Shown here piece by piece: positions 1 through 8,496 of a stretch of DNA of 55,614 nt; within the stretch, counting starts at the first letter, position 1, and every line of letters starts with the position of its first letter. The DNA comes from Sphingomonadales bacterium (GTDB lineage Bacteria > Pseudomonadota > Alphaproteobacteria > Sphingomonadales > Sphingomonadaceae): NCBI GenBank assembly GCA_025362295.1, contig JANYGX010000021.1, forward strand, positions 1-55,614, written 5' to 3'. The position numbers were made by a program, and so were the translations under genes. The notes beneath the pieces are model-generated. The model did not search any database, was not told the DNA's origin, and worked only from the letters and a program-made list of their open reading frames with translations.

Positions 1-327
1 CTGATCGTGCGCCCTTTGTCCTGGAGCATCACGTCCTTCTCGCTTCGCCCATCCGTTTCATAGGCAATGGTTTCGCGGCCCATCGTCTTCGACAGCATAT
101 CGGCGGTGTCATAGTCGTTGACCCCGAACGCTTGCAGGACAACGGCGTTCGACAGGAACGTCCCGGCGCTGGTTCCGTAGAGGCTGCGGAGCTGGTGAAT
201 GTCCTGCAAGATCGGCCAGAGTTGCAGGCCGTATCCGGCCATCGGCCCCATCGCGCGCTCGATGGGGTGCAGCCGCCCGAGGGCGGCAAATTCATCGAGC
301 AGGAACAGCAACTGACCGGGGGTTTGC
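1..327 (-). pseudogene. VirD4/TraG-type IV secretion coupling protein, internal fragment
   Basis: This frame reads out of the left window edge and has no start. It contains a Walker-B-like segment LLFLLDEFAALGRL followed by MAGYGLQLWPILQDIHQL, FLSNAVVLQAFGVND and a TADMLSKTMG stretch. This is the order seen after the Walker B motif in VirD4/TraG coupling ATPases, which feed DNA-relaxase complexes to a conjugative type IV secretion channel at the inner membrane. The N-terminal membrane and Walker A parts are absent; instead, the upstream side runs into transposase sequence near 327. The fragment is clearly richer in G+C than the chromosome around it, which suggests plasmid or ICE origin. It is a remnant unless the gene is rebuilt beyond the window edge. 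The exact junction is uncertain by about 15 bp. Confidence 0.75.
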
Positions 328-774
328 CCTTGGGTCTCTTGCGGTGGATGCGGCTCACCCAGCCATGCGTCTTTAGCCAGGCTTCATTGCTTTTGGAGTG
401 ATAGACGATGTCTGCCCACCCATCGACAGATAGCCGTTGGTGCGCAGCCGATGGTCAAAAACATCAAACAGCACATGCAACGCTCCCGCCTCGGTAAACG
501 TCTCGCAAAACAGCCGGATTGTATTGGCATCAGGCGTCGGCGCTCCCAGATCAAAGCCCAGAAAGCGCAGCCAACATAGCCGATCCCGGATCAGATACTC
601 CATCCGCGCGTCCGCCACGTTGTTCTGTGCCGCCAAGATCAGCAGCTTGAACATCGCCACCGGATCATAGGGCGGGCGGCCACCCTTCAAACCGTCCGCA
701 TAAGCCAGTGCACTCGAAAGGATTGGGCGGAAGCCTTCAAAATCAACAATCCGAACCAGTTCCTCCAGCAGCAC
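328..774 (-). pseudogene. IS5-family transposase remnant with internal deletion and frameshift
   Basis: The N-terminal part (774 down to about 412) carries VDFEGFRP, KGGRPPYDPVAMFKLLIL, EYLIRDRLCWLRFLG, PDANTIRLFCE and GYLSMGGQ, the conserved N-terminal half of IS5-group DDE transposases. Directly after GGQ the frame changes. The next frame reads ADIVYHSKSNEAW then SRIHRKRPKGKPP, which belongs near the C-terminal third of the same family. About 90 residues, including the middle DDE positions, are therefore missing, and the two halves are out of frame. The protein also starts late: the usual residues before VDFE are missing, so the 5' end is probably cut near 775. No activity is expected. Family assignment rests on these motifs only. 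Confidence 0.8.
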
Positions 775-811
775 TGTTATCCTTTTACACCTTGCGCAAT
801 CTATGTCTGCA

Positions 812-839
812 TTGACAATATATCTAATTTATATATATT
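812..839 (+). promoter_or_regulatory. sigma70-like promoter upstream of the DauR-like regulator
   Basis: A perfect TTGACA at 812-817 is followed after 16 bp by TATATT at 834-839. Transcription would begin about 7 bp further on, at or just before the ATG at 848. No Shine-Dalgarno sequence precedes that ATG, so the mRNA may be leaderless. Seen in sequence; activity is inferred. Confidence 0.5.
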
Positions 840-847
840 TTGTCCAA

Positions 848-1474
848 ATGACTACCTGCCATCACGATTCGATCCCGATTGCCAATGCCCTTGCGACTCT
901 GTTTGCGCCGCATGTTGAGGTGGTCATCCATGACATCGCAGCTGACCGAATCGTGCATATTGCCGGCAATTTCTCAAGGCGTAAGGTCGGCGACAGCTCG
1001 TTGACCGAGATCGCCGATCTAGCCCCTTATAACGGGCAGGTCATCGGCCCCTATCGTAAAGCAAACTGGGATGGGCGGGCGCTAAAGTCTATCTCGGTAG
1101 TCCTGCGCGACAACGACAATGCACCCACGGGCCTGATGTGTATCAACATGGACGTGAGTACGTTTGAGGCAGCGCAGCAGGCGCTTAGTGCATTTGTTTC
1201 GATGCCGCGTGCCGAAGATGCAGGAGCGGCGGAGCTGTTCCCTTCCGACTGGCGTGAAGGGCTCAATCAAACAATCGCAGAATTTCTGATCCCGCGCGGC
1301 TTGCCCTTGGAGCGACTGACTGGCGATGAGAAACTTGCTCTTATTCAGAAACTCGATCAGGCAGGCTATTTCGATATCCGCAACGCTTCCAACCACATTG
1401 CCGAAACGCTACGCGTCTCGCGCGCTGGCCTTTATCAAAAACTCAAAGCATCCCGTGAAAGGAACTCCAAATGA
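848..1474 (+). CDS. YheO/DauR-family transcriptional regulator (PAS-like domain plus C-terminal HTH)
   Basis: The protein is 208 residues when started at the ATG at 848; a longer frame from 803 exists, but its extra residues are hydrophobic and encoded by AT-rich promoter DNA. The N-terminal two thirds match the YheO PAS-like domain (LFAPHVEVVIHDIAADRI, NFSRRKVGDSSL, GLMCINMDVS). The C-terminus has the DauR-type helix-turn-helix (ETLRVSRAGLYQKLK). DauR of Pseudomonas controls D-arginine catabolic genes including an ornithine cyclodeaminase-like enzyme. Here the stop codon overlaps the start of an aminotransferase gene (ATGA), and an ornithine cyclodeaminase-family gene follows. It probably senses a small amino compound and controls this operon. 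The ligand is unknown. Confidence 0.85.
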   Translation: MTTCHHDSIPIANALATLFAPHVEVVIHDIAADRIVHIAGNFSRRKVGDSSLTEIADLAPYNGQVIGPYRKANWDGRALKSISVVLRDNDNAPTGLMCINMDVSTFEAAQQALSAFVSMPRAEDAGAAELFPSDWREGLNQTIAEFLIPRGLPLERLTGDEKLALIQKLDQAGYFDIRNASNHIAETLRVSRAGLYQKLKASRERNSK

Positions 1475-2607
1475 ATGCCATCCCCGATTTTACGCTTGAG
1501 ACGTATCTCGCCAAATATGAATTCTCCGCGCGCTATCACATGACCGCATCGGATGCACAGACGCATAGCATTGCAGAGATATTGGATTATGCCGGACCAA
1601 ACGCGCGCGAGGCGTTTCTCATTTCAGGGTTAGGTTATACCGAAAGCTGGGGAGCAGACGATGTCCGCCATGCAGTCGCTTCCACCTACGACACGCTCAA
1701 ACAAGAAGATATTCTGTGCTTTGCAGGCGCAGAAGAGGGCATTTATGCGCTCTACCGGGTGCTACTCGACAAAGACAGCCACGCGATCACTGTCGTGCCC
1801 AATTACCAATCAGCCGAAACATTGCCAGTCTTGCTTTGCGAAACGACAGGGATTGCACTTGCAGAAAATGAAAATTGGACGCTGGATATTGACAAGGTTG
1901 CTGCTGCGATCCGGCCCAATACCAAAATCATTTATATTAACTTTCCGAATAACCCAACGGGCAAGATATTGGAACGTGATCGCTTTGATGCGTTGATTGA
2001 GCTGTGCCGCAAGCACGGCATTTACCTTTTCTCGGACGAGGTTTATCGCCTGATCGAGCGTGATCTGGCGATCCGTCTGCCGCAGGTCGCCGATGTTTAT
2101 GAAAAAGGTATTTCGCTCAATGTTATGTCTAAAGCCTATGGTTTGCCGGGACTGCGCGTCGGCTGGTTGGCGTGCAAGGACCGCGAGCTGCTTGACCGCT
2201 GCGTGCGCTATAAACATTATTTGTCGATCTGCAATGCCGGACCAAGCGAGCGGTTGACGGTGATCGCATTACAGAACCGCGACAAGATTCTCGTCCGCAA
2301 TCAGGCGCTGGCAAAAGATGGCTCTGCAAAGCTGCTCTCTTTCCTTGCCGAATTCCCAGAGCTGTTTGATAGCTACACTCCCGATGGTGGTGTGGTGATG
2401 TACCCGCGTTACAAGGGCGCGGATGGGGTTGAGACCTTCACCCAGCGTTTGGTGGAGGAAGCGGGAGTCGTCTTGCTTCCAGCGTCGGTTTATTCCTCAA
2501 CGCTCACCAAAGTGCCGACCGACCGGTTTCGAATTGGCTATGGACGCAACAATATCGATGAAGGCCTGTCGGCGTTCCGCGCTTGGCTAAAACGCAACGA
2601 GGTTTGA
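1471..2607 (+). CDS. PLP-dependent aminotransferase, class I/II fold
   Basis: This is a 378-residue fold-type I PLP enzyme. Visible motifs are NFPNNPTGK near residue 160, SDEVY at 188-192 (the Asp contacts the pyridine nitrogen), and SKAYGLPGLRVGW, where Lys221 is the expected Schiff-base lysine. A C-terminal RIGYGR segment supplies the carboxylate-binding Arg. The N-terminal pattern (LETYLAKYEFSARYHMTASDAQ) is that of a subgroup often found beside ornithine cyclodeaminase-family genes and distinct from aspartate aminotransferase. The ATG overlaps the regulator's stop and follows an AAGGAA site, so the two are translationally coupled. The substrate cannot be read from the sequence; a capreomycidine-synthase-like or amino acid deaminating role is possible. 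Confidence 0.85.
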   Translation: MNAIPDFTLETYLAKYEFSARYHMTASDAQTHSIAEILDYAGPNAREAFLISGLGYTESWGADDVRHAVASTYDTLKQEDILCFAGAEEGIYALYRVLLDKDSHAITVVPNYQSAETLPVLLCETTGIALAENENWTLDIDKVAAAIRPNTKIIYINFPNNPTGKILERDRFDALIELCRKHGIYLFSDEVYRLIERDLAIRLPQVADVYEKGISLNVMSKAYGLPGLRVGWLACKDRELLDRCVRYKHYLSICNAGPSERLTVIALQNRDKILVRNQALAKDGSAKLLSFLAEFPELFDSYTPDGGVVMYPRYKGADGVETFTQRLVEEAGVVLLPASVYSSTLTKVPTDRFRIGYGRNNIDEGLSAFRAWLKRNEV

Positions 2608-2611
2608 AACA

Positions 2612-3583
2612 ATGCGCGTCATTCCATTGAAAGATATCCAGCGTGTTGCCTCGTCGCCCGTCGTGCTCGCTGCTGTCCGCGATGCTTTGATCCGCCATGC
2701 CGCAGTCGGGGTTATCTCGCCAATGCCGGGCGCATTGCTGTTTGATCAGCCTCCTGGTGACTGCCATATCAAATATGGCCGCTTTAAAGGCGGGGATTAT
2801 TACGTGATCAAAGTCGCCAGCGGCTTTTACGACAATCCAAAACGGGGGCTGCCCACGAATAACGGCCTCATGATCGTATTCAGTGCTCAAACTGGGGAGC
2901 CATTGGCGCTGCTCCATGATCAAGGTTGGCTAACCAATGCCCGGACGGCTGCGGCAGGTGCGCTGGCTGTGGAAGCAGGGCGTTCTTCGCGCCTTGATTG
3001 CCTCGGCATAATTGGCACGGGAGAGCAGGCTGAGTTGCAGGCGCTATGGGCAACAGGTCATAACAAAATCGAGCGTGTCGCGATTTGGGGACGTGATGGC
3101 GCAAAGGCCGATTTGCTTGCAACAAAGCTGTGTGCGCAGGGGCTCTCTGCATCCACAGTGCCGCAAGCTGAATATCTGTTCGGTTGCGCACAAGTAATTA
3201 TCACCTGCACGCCGTCTGCCGAACCTGTGTTGCCGATGAGCGATATCCCTCTTGGCACGCTCATTGTAGCCATGGGTGCGGATAATCATGGCAAACAGGA
3301 ACTGGCAACCGGCCTGATTCCGCAAGCCGATTGCCTGATCTGCGATGATCGCGCGCAATCGCTCGACCACGGCGAATTTCAGACTGCCATGCGCGAAGGG
3401 CTGATTGATCCGGCCCGCACCGTGCTGCTCGGCGATTGCCTTGCGAAGTGCGTGCAGGCGCGGCGTTCGGACAAGGATATTATCATCATCGATCTGACCG
3501 GTCTTCCGGCGCAAGACATTGGTGCGGCATCGACCGTTTATGATGCGTTGACACGACGAACAGCGGATCACTTGACAGCTTGA
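2612..3583 (+). CDS. ornithine cyclodeaminase / mu-crystallin family protein, 3' end altered
   Basis: The 323-residue product has the family's N-terminal substrate part (DCHIKYGRF, VIKVASGFYDN, NGLMIVFSAQTGEPLALL), the helix with TNARTAAAGALA, and an NAD(P)-binding GIIGTGEQA near residue 132. Family members are ornithine cyclodeaminases, L-alanine dehydrogenases, ketimine reductases or, as DauB, arginine dehydrogenases. The gene begins 4 bp after the aminotransferase stop, so the pair probably handles an amino acid through an imine intermediate. The last codons (after VYDALT) lie in DNA that on the opposite strand encodes an IS630 transposase fragment. The native C-terminus has therefore been replaced by a few foreign residues. 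Core motifs are intact, so activity is still likely. Confidence 0.85.
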   Translation: MRVIPLKDIQRVASSPVVLAAVRDALIRHAAVGVISPMPGALLFDQPPGDCHIKYGRFKGGDYYVIKVASGFYDNPKRGLPTNNGLMIVFSAQTGEPLALLHDQGWLTNARTAAAGALAVEAGRSSRLDCLGIIGTGEQAELQALWATGHNKIERVAIWGRDGAKADLLATKLCAQGLSASTVPQAEYLFGCAQVIITCTPSAEPVLPMSDIPLGTLIVAMGADNHGKQELATGLIPQADCLICDDRAQSLDHGEFQTAMREGLIDPARTVLLGDCLAKCVQARRSDKDIIIIDLTGLPAQDIGAASTVYDALTRRTADHLTA

Positions 3584-3699
3584 ACGTCTCCAAGCGGCGC
3601 GGCTGCAACCCAAAGGTATTCAAGATCAGGCGGATCGTCGTATGCGAATGGCCGACAGTGGCCGACATCGAACGGATCAACCAATGAGCTTGCGCGTCA
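3565..3699 (-). mobile_element. IS630-family transposase fragment
   Basis: Read on the minus strand from about 3699, this gives HWLIRSMSATVG, then IRLILNTFGLQPRR, then ETFKLSSDPLFV. That is the helix-turn-helix linker of IS630/Tc1-like transposases just before the catalytic domain. Only about 45 residues remain; both flanks are lost. It overlaps the last codons of the cyclodeaminase-family gene on one side and the 3' end of the next small gene on the other. It marks a rearrangement that damaged both neighbours. Confidence 0.7.
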
Positions 3700-3940
3700 C
3701 ATAGCCATTGGGCTGGCTGGCGAGCTTGAGCAAGCCCTGCCAGATCGCAGCAATCGGCATATCCGGCACAGTCTGCGGCTCAGTTTTGTCTGGATAATTG
3801 GTAAAGGTATCAGGCGGTAGCGGCAGTCGCTCGGCCGCAGCAACGTTCAAAGCCAAACTCCCGGCCAACAGCATACCCTTGACTGCGCACCACCAGCGCT
3901 GCGGTACAAGTGGTCTTTTCATGATGCGCACCAGATGCAT
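3677..3940 (-). pseudogene. truncated secreted protein of unknown function
   Basis: The 87-residue frame begins with a basic stretch and a hydrophobic core (CAVKGMLLAGSLALNVAAA) that looks like a Sec signal peptide with cleavage after AAA. The mature part is only about 50 residues (LPLPPDTFTNYPD...) and ends just as the IS630 fragment begins. I infer that the rest of the gene was removed when the IS630 sequence arrived. I do not recognise the family. The start could also be the internal Met at 3922. Confidence 0.4.
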
Positions 3941-4283
3941 AGCTCTATATCCAACATTGCTTTTGATTGCCTAAAATAATACTCATCCTATTATGCATTA
4001 TAGTCAACGCTGTTTTTATGACACGCGTTCAGCACGCCGACCAGCCAGCACAGGCCTGCCCCAAGGCAGTATTTCTTACGTCATACTGAAACTATAAACG
4101 CCGACGTAAAAGCGTACCGCATAATTGGCGGGTACGGAGCCGGAGATTTCGGCTTAAAAATATACCAGTTCTGATATGCCCTTTGGGCGAGGGCTGAAGA
4201 GCCTGTCCTGAACTTGTTTCAGGAATGAAGACAGTGTAACTTCATGCAAAGCTTCGCCGGGCCGTTTTGGTTGATGGAATTAG
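3941..4283. other. intergenic DNA with a REP-like palindrome
   Basis: No coding frame is credible here. The stretch contains one clear palindrome, TCCTGAA (4206-4212) and its complement TTCAGGA (4218-4224) with a 5 bp centre. This resembles the short dispersed palindromes common between alphaproteobacterial genes. Nothing else is recognisable. Confidence 0.5.
4206..4224. repeat. REP-like intergenic palindrome
   Basis: Arms TCCTGAA and TTCAGGA flank CTTGT. The same type of CCTGAA...TTCAGG palindrome is widespread in alphaproteobacterial intergenic regions; only one copy was noticed in this window. It could form a small hairpin in RNA. Confidence 0.45.
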
Positions 4284-4284
4284 A

Positions 4285-4298
4285 CGCTCGTGAAGAAC
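4285..4298. repeat. left terminal inverted repeat of the IS5-like remnant
   Basis: Reads CGCTCGTGAAGAAC inward. It pairs with 4799-4812 with one mismatch. The outer flanks show no clear target duplication. Confidence 0.6.
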
Positions 4299-4798
4299 AT
4301 CATTTTCAGTTTTCAGTTATAAGTTTTGGGGCGATTGGCAAACTGAGCATGACTTGAATGAAGGCATGCAAAAGCTTTCTCAGCCAGGCGTCCGTCTGAA
4401 ACATCACAGCCTTCGTCTATACTGTCGTATCGATGGCGACCTTGGCAAAAGTCTGCCCCAACGAAGGTCGGGACCTGATGGCTTGGCCGCTTGCGTTTTC
4501 ACCGCCACGGCGAGGCTCTTCTGCATCAGCGCTGAGCTTGGCTTCTCCCATGCGTTTGCACCAACGGGTGCTTCAAGTTGATGATCGTATCAAGCCGCGA
4601 ATGGAACATGTCTTGTTCACCCATCTCCCGCGGCTCTTTCGGTTTCATCCGCTGCATCTCCAAAGCTTCTCTGGACACATAGAATCACACCTTCAACCAA
4701 AAAGCAATTTGCAAGAAATCGATGCTCTGAACGCTGTTTTCTGGTAAATCAAAACACCAGTTTGCGTAAATTCAGAATCTCGATTCAATGGCTTATGA

Positions 4799-4812
4799 GT
4801 TCTTCACGGGCG
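4799..4812. repeat. right terminal inverted repeat of the IS5-like remnant
   Basis: Reads GTTCTTCACGGGCG on the plus strand, the inverse of the left end at 4285-4298 with one mismatch. Confidence 0.6.
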
Positions 4813-4998
4813 ACCATTTAGAACATCCGTGACAGCGCAGGAAATGGTGTCTGGCAAAACAGCTTGAATACTTTTTTTCAAGGCAAATATCGTGCGCAGA
4901 TATTAGCAACTGCCGTGTAGCGACTCATTTAAACGTTTGCCACTGAAAATTTCTTTAGCCTTGAAGATGACTACATTGCCCCAGTCCAAGATAGTCGG

Positions 4999-5214
4999 GT
5001 GCATGAAGTTACGGCTTCCATGGGTAAGCGAAGCAAAACAGTGATGGATTATGCTGGCCGCAAAATCGATATGTCAAATTCAGTCAAGGATTTAGAAACA
5101 CTGATCGATACATCTGCAGCTCCATTCAATAAAGCCGCTGTAGAATCACAAATCAGGCAAAAAGTCCCCAAACCAAGTCACGTCTTCGGGCGATTGGTAT
5201 TGGGTGCTGATTAA
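4999..5214 (+). CDS. possible small hypothetical protein, weakly supported
   Basis: A 71-residue frame lies between the IS5-like remnant and the next gene. The product is lysine-rich and polar (SMGKRSKTVMDYAGRK, VKDLETLIDTSAAPF). There is no clear ribosome binding site, signal peptide or family match. The rest of 4814-5223 holds nothing I recognise. It may be a decayed gene piece or chance. Confidence 0.2.
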   Translation: MHEVTASMGKRSKTVMDYAGRKIDMSNSVKDLETLIDTSAAPFNKAAVESQIRQKVPKPSHVFGRLVLGAD

Positions 5215-5223
5215 ACCTTTATA

Positions 5224-8200
5224 TTATGGCTTGATGCCATAGTCATCATATCTCTCAGCGACCATGGGATCGACTTTTACCGCTTCAGCAATATCAGCTT
5301 TGCCTTCTTCTGTTTTGCCAGCGCGCAGTTTGGCTATGCCGCGCATGTATTTGCTAGAATTGTATTTTGGCGAAAGTATGAGCGCTGCATTATAATCATC
5401 AATGGCAGCAGCAAATTCATTGCGGCGGAAGTGCACCAGTCCGCGGCTGTTAAGGTTAGCCACATTGCGGTTGAGTGCAATCGAGGTGTCACAATACTGC
5501 AATGCTTTATCCAGATCTATATTGACTGTTGCCCGCGCCCAGCAAAGATTATTATAATCATTGGCCGTAAAAGGTTTAGTAGCGTACTTTTTAGAAGCTA
5601 TTATATATCCCATCTTAGCATCAGGTTCTCCCAAGGAGAGGCGTGCAGTGGCATATGCCCATTCGATATGAGAAATGAGTGATTTGTCAGCGATGTGTTT
5701 TGCCATGGCAGCCTCATAGGCGGCTTTTAGTGCAAGGCGGTTTGCTGGTATTTGACTGAGTATATTTAAACTTGTCACTGGGAGTATACGCTCAGGTGCA
5801 ATCGAGATAATCTTTAAAGCATCAGCTAGCTGAGAATTTTCATCATCTTCTAGATTGTTGCTCAATCTTAGAAAATAGGCATCTGCATCAGGCGCATTTG
5901 GATCTAACTCAATCACTTTGTTTATGAAAATTTTAGCATCATGGCGACGGCCAAGTACAATATATACATTTCCAAGCAACGCCTGCATTTTTGCATTTTT
6001 TGGAGCGGCATCAGCAGAACTCTGTGCAACTACAAGTGCTTCTTCTTTGCGGGCTTGCGATATCAGAAGTTTAACCAACGCCACAGTGACTGCGATATCG
6101 CCAGGGAGTTTTTGATTGGCAATTTTTAAATCACTGATTGCTTCATCACGCTTTCCTGCTTCCATACGGGCAATACCACGGTACTCATATACGCTTGCAT
6201 CCTCAGGCGTCAGCAAGGCAAGCTTATCATAGGCAATCAGTGCGTCGTCATAGCGCTTTTGCTCAAACAAAGATGATGCCTTATTCCACCAGGCGTCCGT
6301 ATTGCGGGAATCAAGGGCAAGCGCTTCATCAATGGCTGCATCTGCTTCCTTGTTGCGACCGAGTTGTTGCAGAATGTAACCACGCATGGCTAGCCTTTGT
6401 GTGTTGTGTCCGCCTGGCTTGGCCATGGCTGCATCAATCTTAGCCAGAGCTGCATCATATTTTTTTGCGTTTATGTCAGACTGATAAGCCTCCCATTCTG
6501 GATCTATCTTATGCCCGGTAACAACTGTCATGCCCTCTTGCTGCGCAAGTTGTGCCCGCACCGCATCAGGCAAATGAATAAGCACCCGTTTTTTTCTTAA
6601 ATCCTCAGCTTCCTTATCAGCAGTTTTTGCTGCAGCGTAACCTATTTCCCCACCTGACGTTTTGGTTGAAACCGCCATGTCGAAGCGCTCATCTTTAAGT
6701 GACTGGGAACGGGTGTATTGAATGCCAGCAACAGTTTTATCAATCGTATCGCCGGTTAGCCGATAATTTTTTCCGTTATCTGGTAACAATATGGTTTCAT
6801 GAAATGATTCATATTGGGGAGAAAAAGCAATAGGCGCTATATCCGCAGTTGCTGAGTCTACACGGGTTGGTGTGAGAGATCTACCTACCCGGCTACTATC
6901 GGCTTCATATTCATAATATCTGCTGGTTCCTTCCGTGCTCCAGTCCATTTTGGCGGTGCCGGTCATGGTCAAATGCGCTTCTCCGGTTTTTTGATCGAGG
7001 ACAAATCCGGTGGTTTTTGGCGTAATCCAATCGTAGGAACCAAGCCAGTATTTTTTTAATGCGTCTTCTCTTTGTGCGTCATTTAAAGCGGAAAATCCTC
7101 TTGCGTTCAGCGCTGCATCGTCCCGTAAAATCAGCTCAGCTTTGGCCAATGCTGGTTTATCATAGCCTGCGCGCGCATCAAGTTCGAGTCTGCCGTCGCT
7201 GAGCGGCTTGGCTGGATCACTGGCCTTCAGTGCAACAAGCGTTGTGGCTTTGTCGTACAGCGGCAAGGCCCATTTGAACGGCGGCACTGCAAGGCGGGCA
7301 AGCGATGTATCGCCACTGCGTGTGCCATCCAGCCAGTAGACCTTGCCAGATATAATGGCACGCACAAACACATGATCAAACCTGCCTGGCATGGGCAAGG
7401 CAGTATCTGCGCCATCGACTCTGTTGATAGATGTCAGGGCTGGCTGAGCTTCAATGCCAAGCTCATTCAGAAGTGCAAGCAGCAGCGCAGTTTTCCCTTT
7501 GCAGTCGCCAGCGCGGGCTTTCCAAACACCATCAGCGTCTTGTGGAATATAACTACCCAAGCCTTGCGTATTCAAAAAATAGCGCACGTCACCTTGAGTC
7601 AATTTCAGTGCCATTTCGGCGCGTGCAATCGGGTCAGGTGTTGCCGCCTTGATGTGCGCGATTTCAGCCCTGAGTAGCGAGTCAGCTGATAATTGTGTCG
7701 CCTTTTCAAAATAAGGCCGCATCACTGCAGCAACGCTGCTCCAGTCACTGAAATCGGATAGTTGAAAGATGGTCGCTTCTACATAACGCCCGGGTGCCCT
7801 CTCAGGAATTTTTACTGGAGTATAATTTGGCCGATCTATGGTCAATATCGCCCGATCTTTTTGCTGTGCCAGGATTGGCTGCAATTCCGGTCGCTGACTT
7901 TGCCAGTGGAACGGACTGCCACGTGGCCAGTCATAGCGAATGTACAAACGGTCGGTTGATGAAAAAATATTTAATGGCAACAGTTCTTGCGTGTACCCGC
8001 GCAAAGCCTTATCTTGACGATTAAAGGTATATGCAACCTCAAGTTCATCACCAACACGCAGATCAGGAATTTGTAGTGTGGCGGTCAGCAAACCATCCAA
8101 TTGCAGCGCTTCCAGTTCTGCCTCCCTGTGTAAAACCGTCACAGCCTTGCCATCACCAAGAACATCAATGGTCGTCGTGCCGCGATGGATGGCAATTTTA

Positions 8201-8496
8201 TTGAGTGTTGCATCGCCATAATCTGGCTTCCATATGGCAGTGAACGTGCCCAGCGCTTGAAGGCCTTCGCTGCTCAGTACACGGGTAAGCTGGTACAAGT
8301 GGGTGTGTGATCCACTTTCATCAATATGGGTCTGAATTGCCAGCAAACGCACTTCAAGGGCACCACCGCGAGAGACTGCCGGCGGCGGCACGACGGGCAC
8401 GACCCATCCCGGTACCGGCCCAACTTTCACATGATCCTCAGCAGATGCTGCACCGGACAAGATCAGACTCATGCCAGCTAGAATCAGAATACGCAT
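5224..8496 (-). CDS. exported DUF3857 / transglutaminase-like / TPR protein
   Basis: I start at the Met at 8496 (MRILILAGMSLILSG..ASA), which gives a Sec signal peptide and follows an AGGGAA site; the frame stays open 33 bp further. The 1090-residue protein has a DUF3857 domain (about 45-220). A transglutaminase-like domain follows, with Cys332 in GDCKGK, His375 in RFDHVF and Asp390 in WLDGT, so the catalytic triad is complete. From about residue 650 to the end it is TPR-like helical repeats. Such proteins are periplasmic or envelope-bound, and the domain pair is of unknown substrate. It stands alone between two remnant-rich regions. It is markedly AT-rich in its TPR part. The family is certain, the role is not. 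Confidence 0.85.
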   Translation of the reverse strand: MRILILAGMSLILSGAASAEDHVKVGPVPGWVVPVVPPPAVSRGGALEVRLLAIQTHIDESGSHTHLYQLTRVLSSEGLQALGTFTAIWKPDYGDATLNKIAIHRGTTTIDVLGDGKAVTVLHREAELEALQLDGLLTATLQIPDLRVGDELEVAYTFNRQDKALRGYTQELLPLNIFSSTDRLYIRYDWPRGSPFHWQSQRPELQPILAQQKDRAILTIDRPNYTPVKIPERAPGRYVEATIFQLSDFSDWSSVAAVMRPYFEKATQLSADSLLRAEIAHIKAATPDPIARAEMALKLTQGDVRYFLNTQGLGSYIPQDADGVWKARAGDCKGKTALLLALLNELGIEAQPALTSINRVDGADTALPMPGRFDHVFVRAIISGKVYWLDGTRSGDTSLARLAVPPFKWALPLYDKATTLVALKASDPAKPLSDGRLELDARAGYDKPALAKAELILRDDAALNARGFSALNDAQREDALKKYWLGSYDWITPKTTGFVLDQKTGEAHLTMTGTAKMDWSTEGTSRYYEYEADSSRVGRSLTPTRVDSATADIAPIAFSPQYESFHETILLPDNGKNYRLTGDTIDKTVAGIQYTRSQSLKDERFDMAVSTKTSGGEIGYAAAKTADKEAEDLRKKRVLIHLPDAVRAQLAQQEGMTVVTGHKIDPEWEAYQSDINAKKYDAALAKIDAAMAKPGGHNTQRLAMRGYILQQLGRNKEADAAIDEALALDSRNTDAWWNKASSLFEQKRYDDALIAYDKLALLTPEDASVYEYRGIARMEAGKRDEAISDLKIANQKLPGDIAVTVALVKLLISQARKEEALVVAQSSADAAPKNAKMQALLGNVYIVLGRRHDAKIFINKVIELDPNAPDADAYFLRLSNNLEDDENSQLADALKIISIAPERILPVTSLNILSQIPANRLALKAAYEAAMAKHIADKSLISHIEWAYATARLSLGEPDAKMGYIIASKKYATKPFTANDYNNLCWARATVNIDLDKALQYCDTSIALNRNVANLNSRGLVHFRRNEFAAAIDDYNAALILSPKYNSSKYMRGIAKLRAGKTEEGKADIAEAVKVDPMVAERYDDYGIKP

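Larger units (their letters stand above)
4284..4813 (-). mobile_element. degenerate IS5-like element with terminal inverted repeats and broken transposase
   Basis: On the minus strand from about 4663 there is a start region reading MKPKEPREMGEQDMF then RLDTIINLKHPLVQ. This is the N-terminus of an IS5-type transposase. After a gap comes KSLAVAVKTQAAKPS, and in another frame VAIDTTV-stop-TKAVMF with TDAWL, which belong to the family's central region. Large deletions, frameshifts and stops make it inactive. The ends are inverted repeats: CGCTCGTGAAGAAC at 4285-4298 and its near-complement GTTCTTCACGGGCG at 4799-4812 (13 of 14 match). The remnant is about 530 bp, far shorter than an intact IS. 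Confidence 0.75.
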
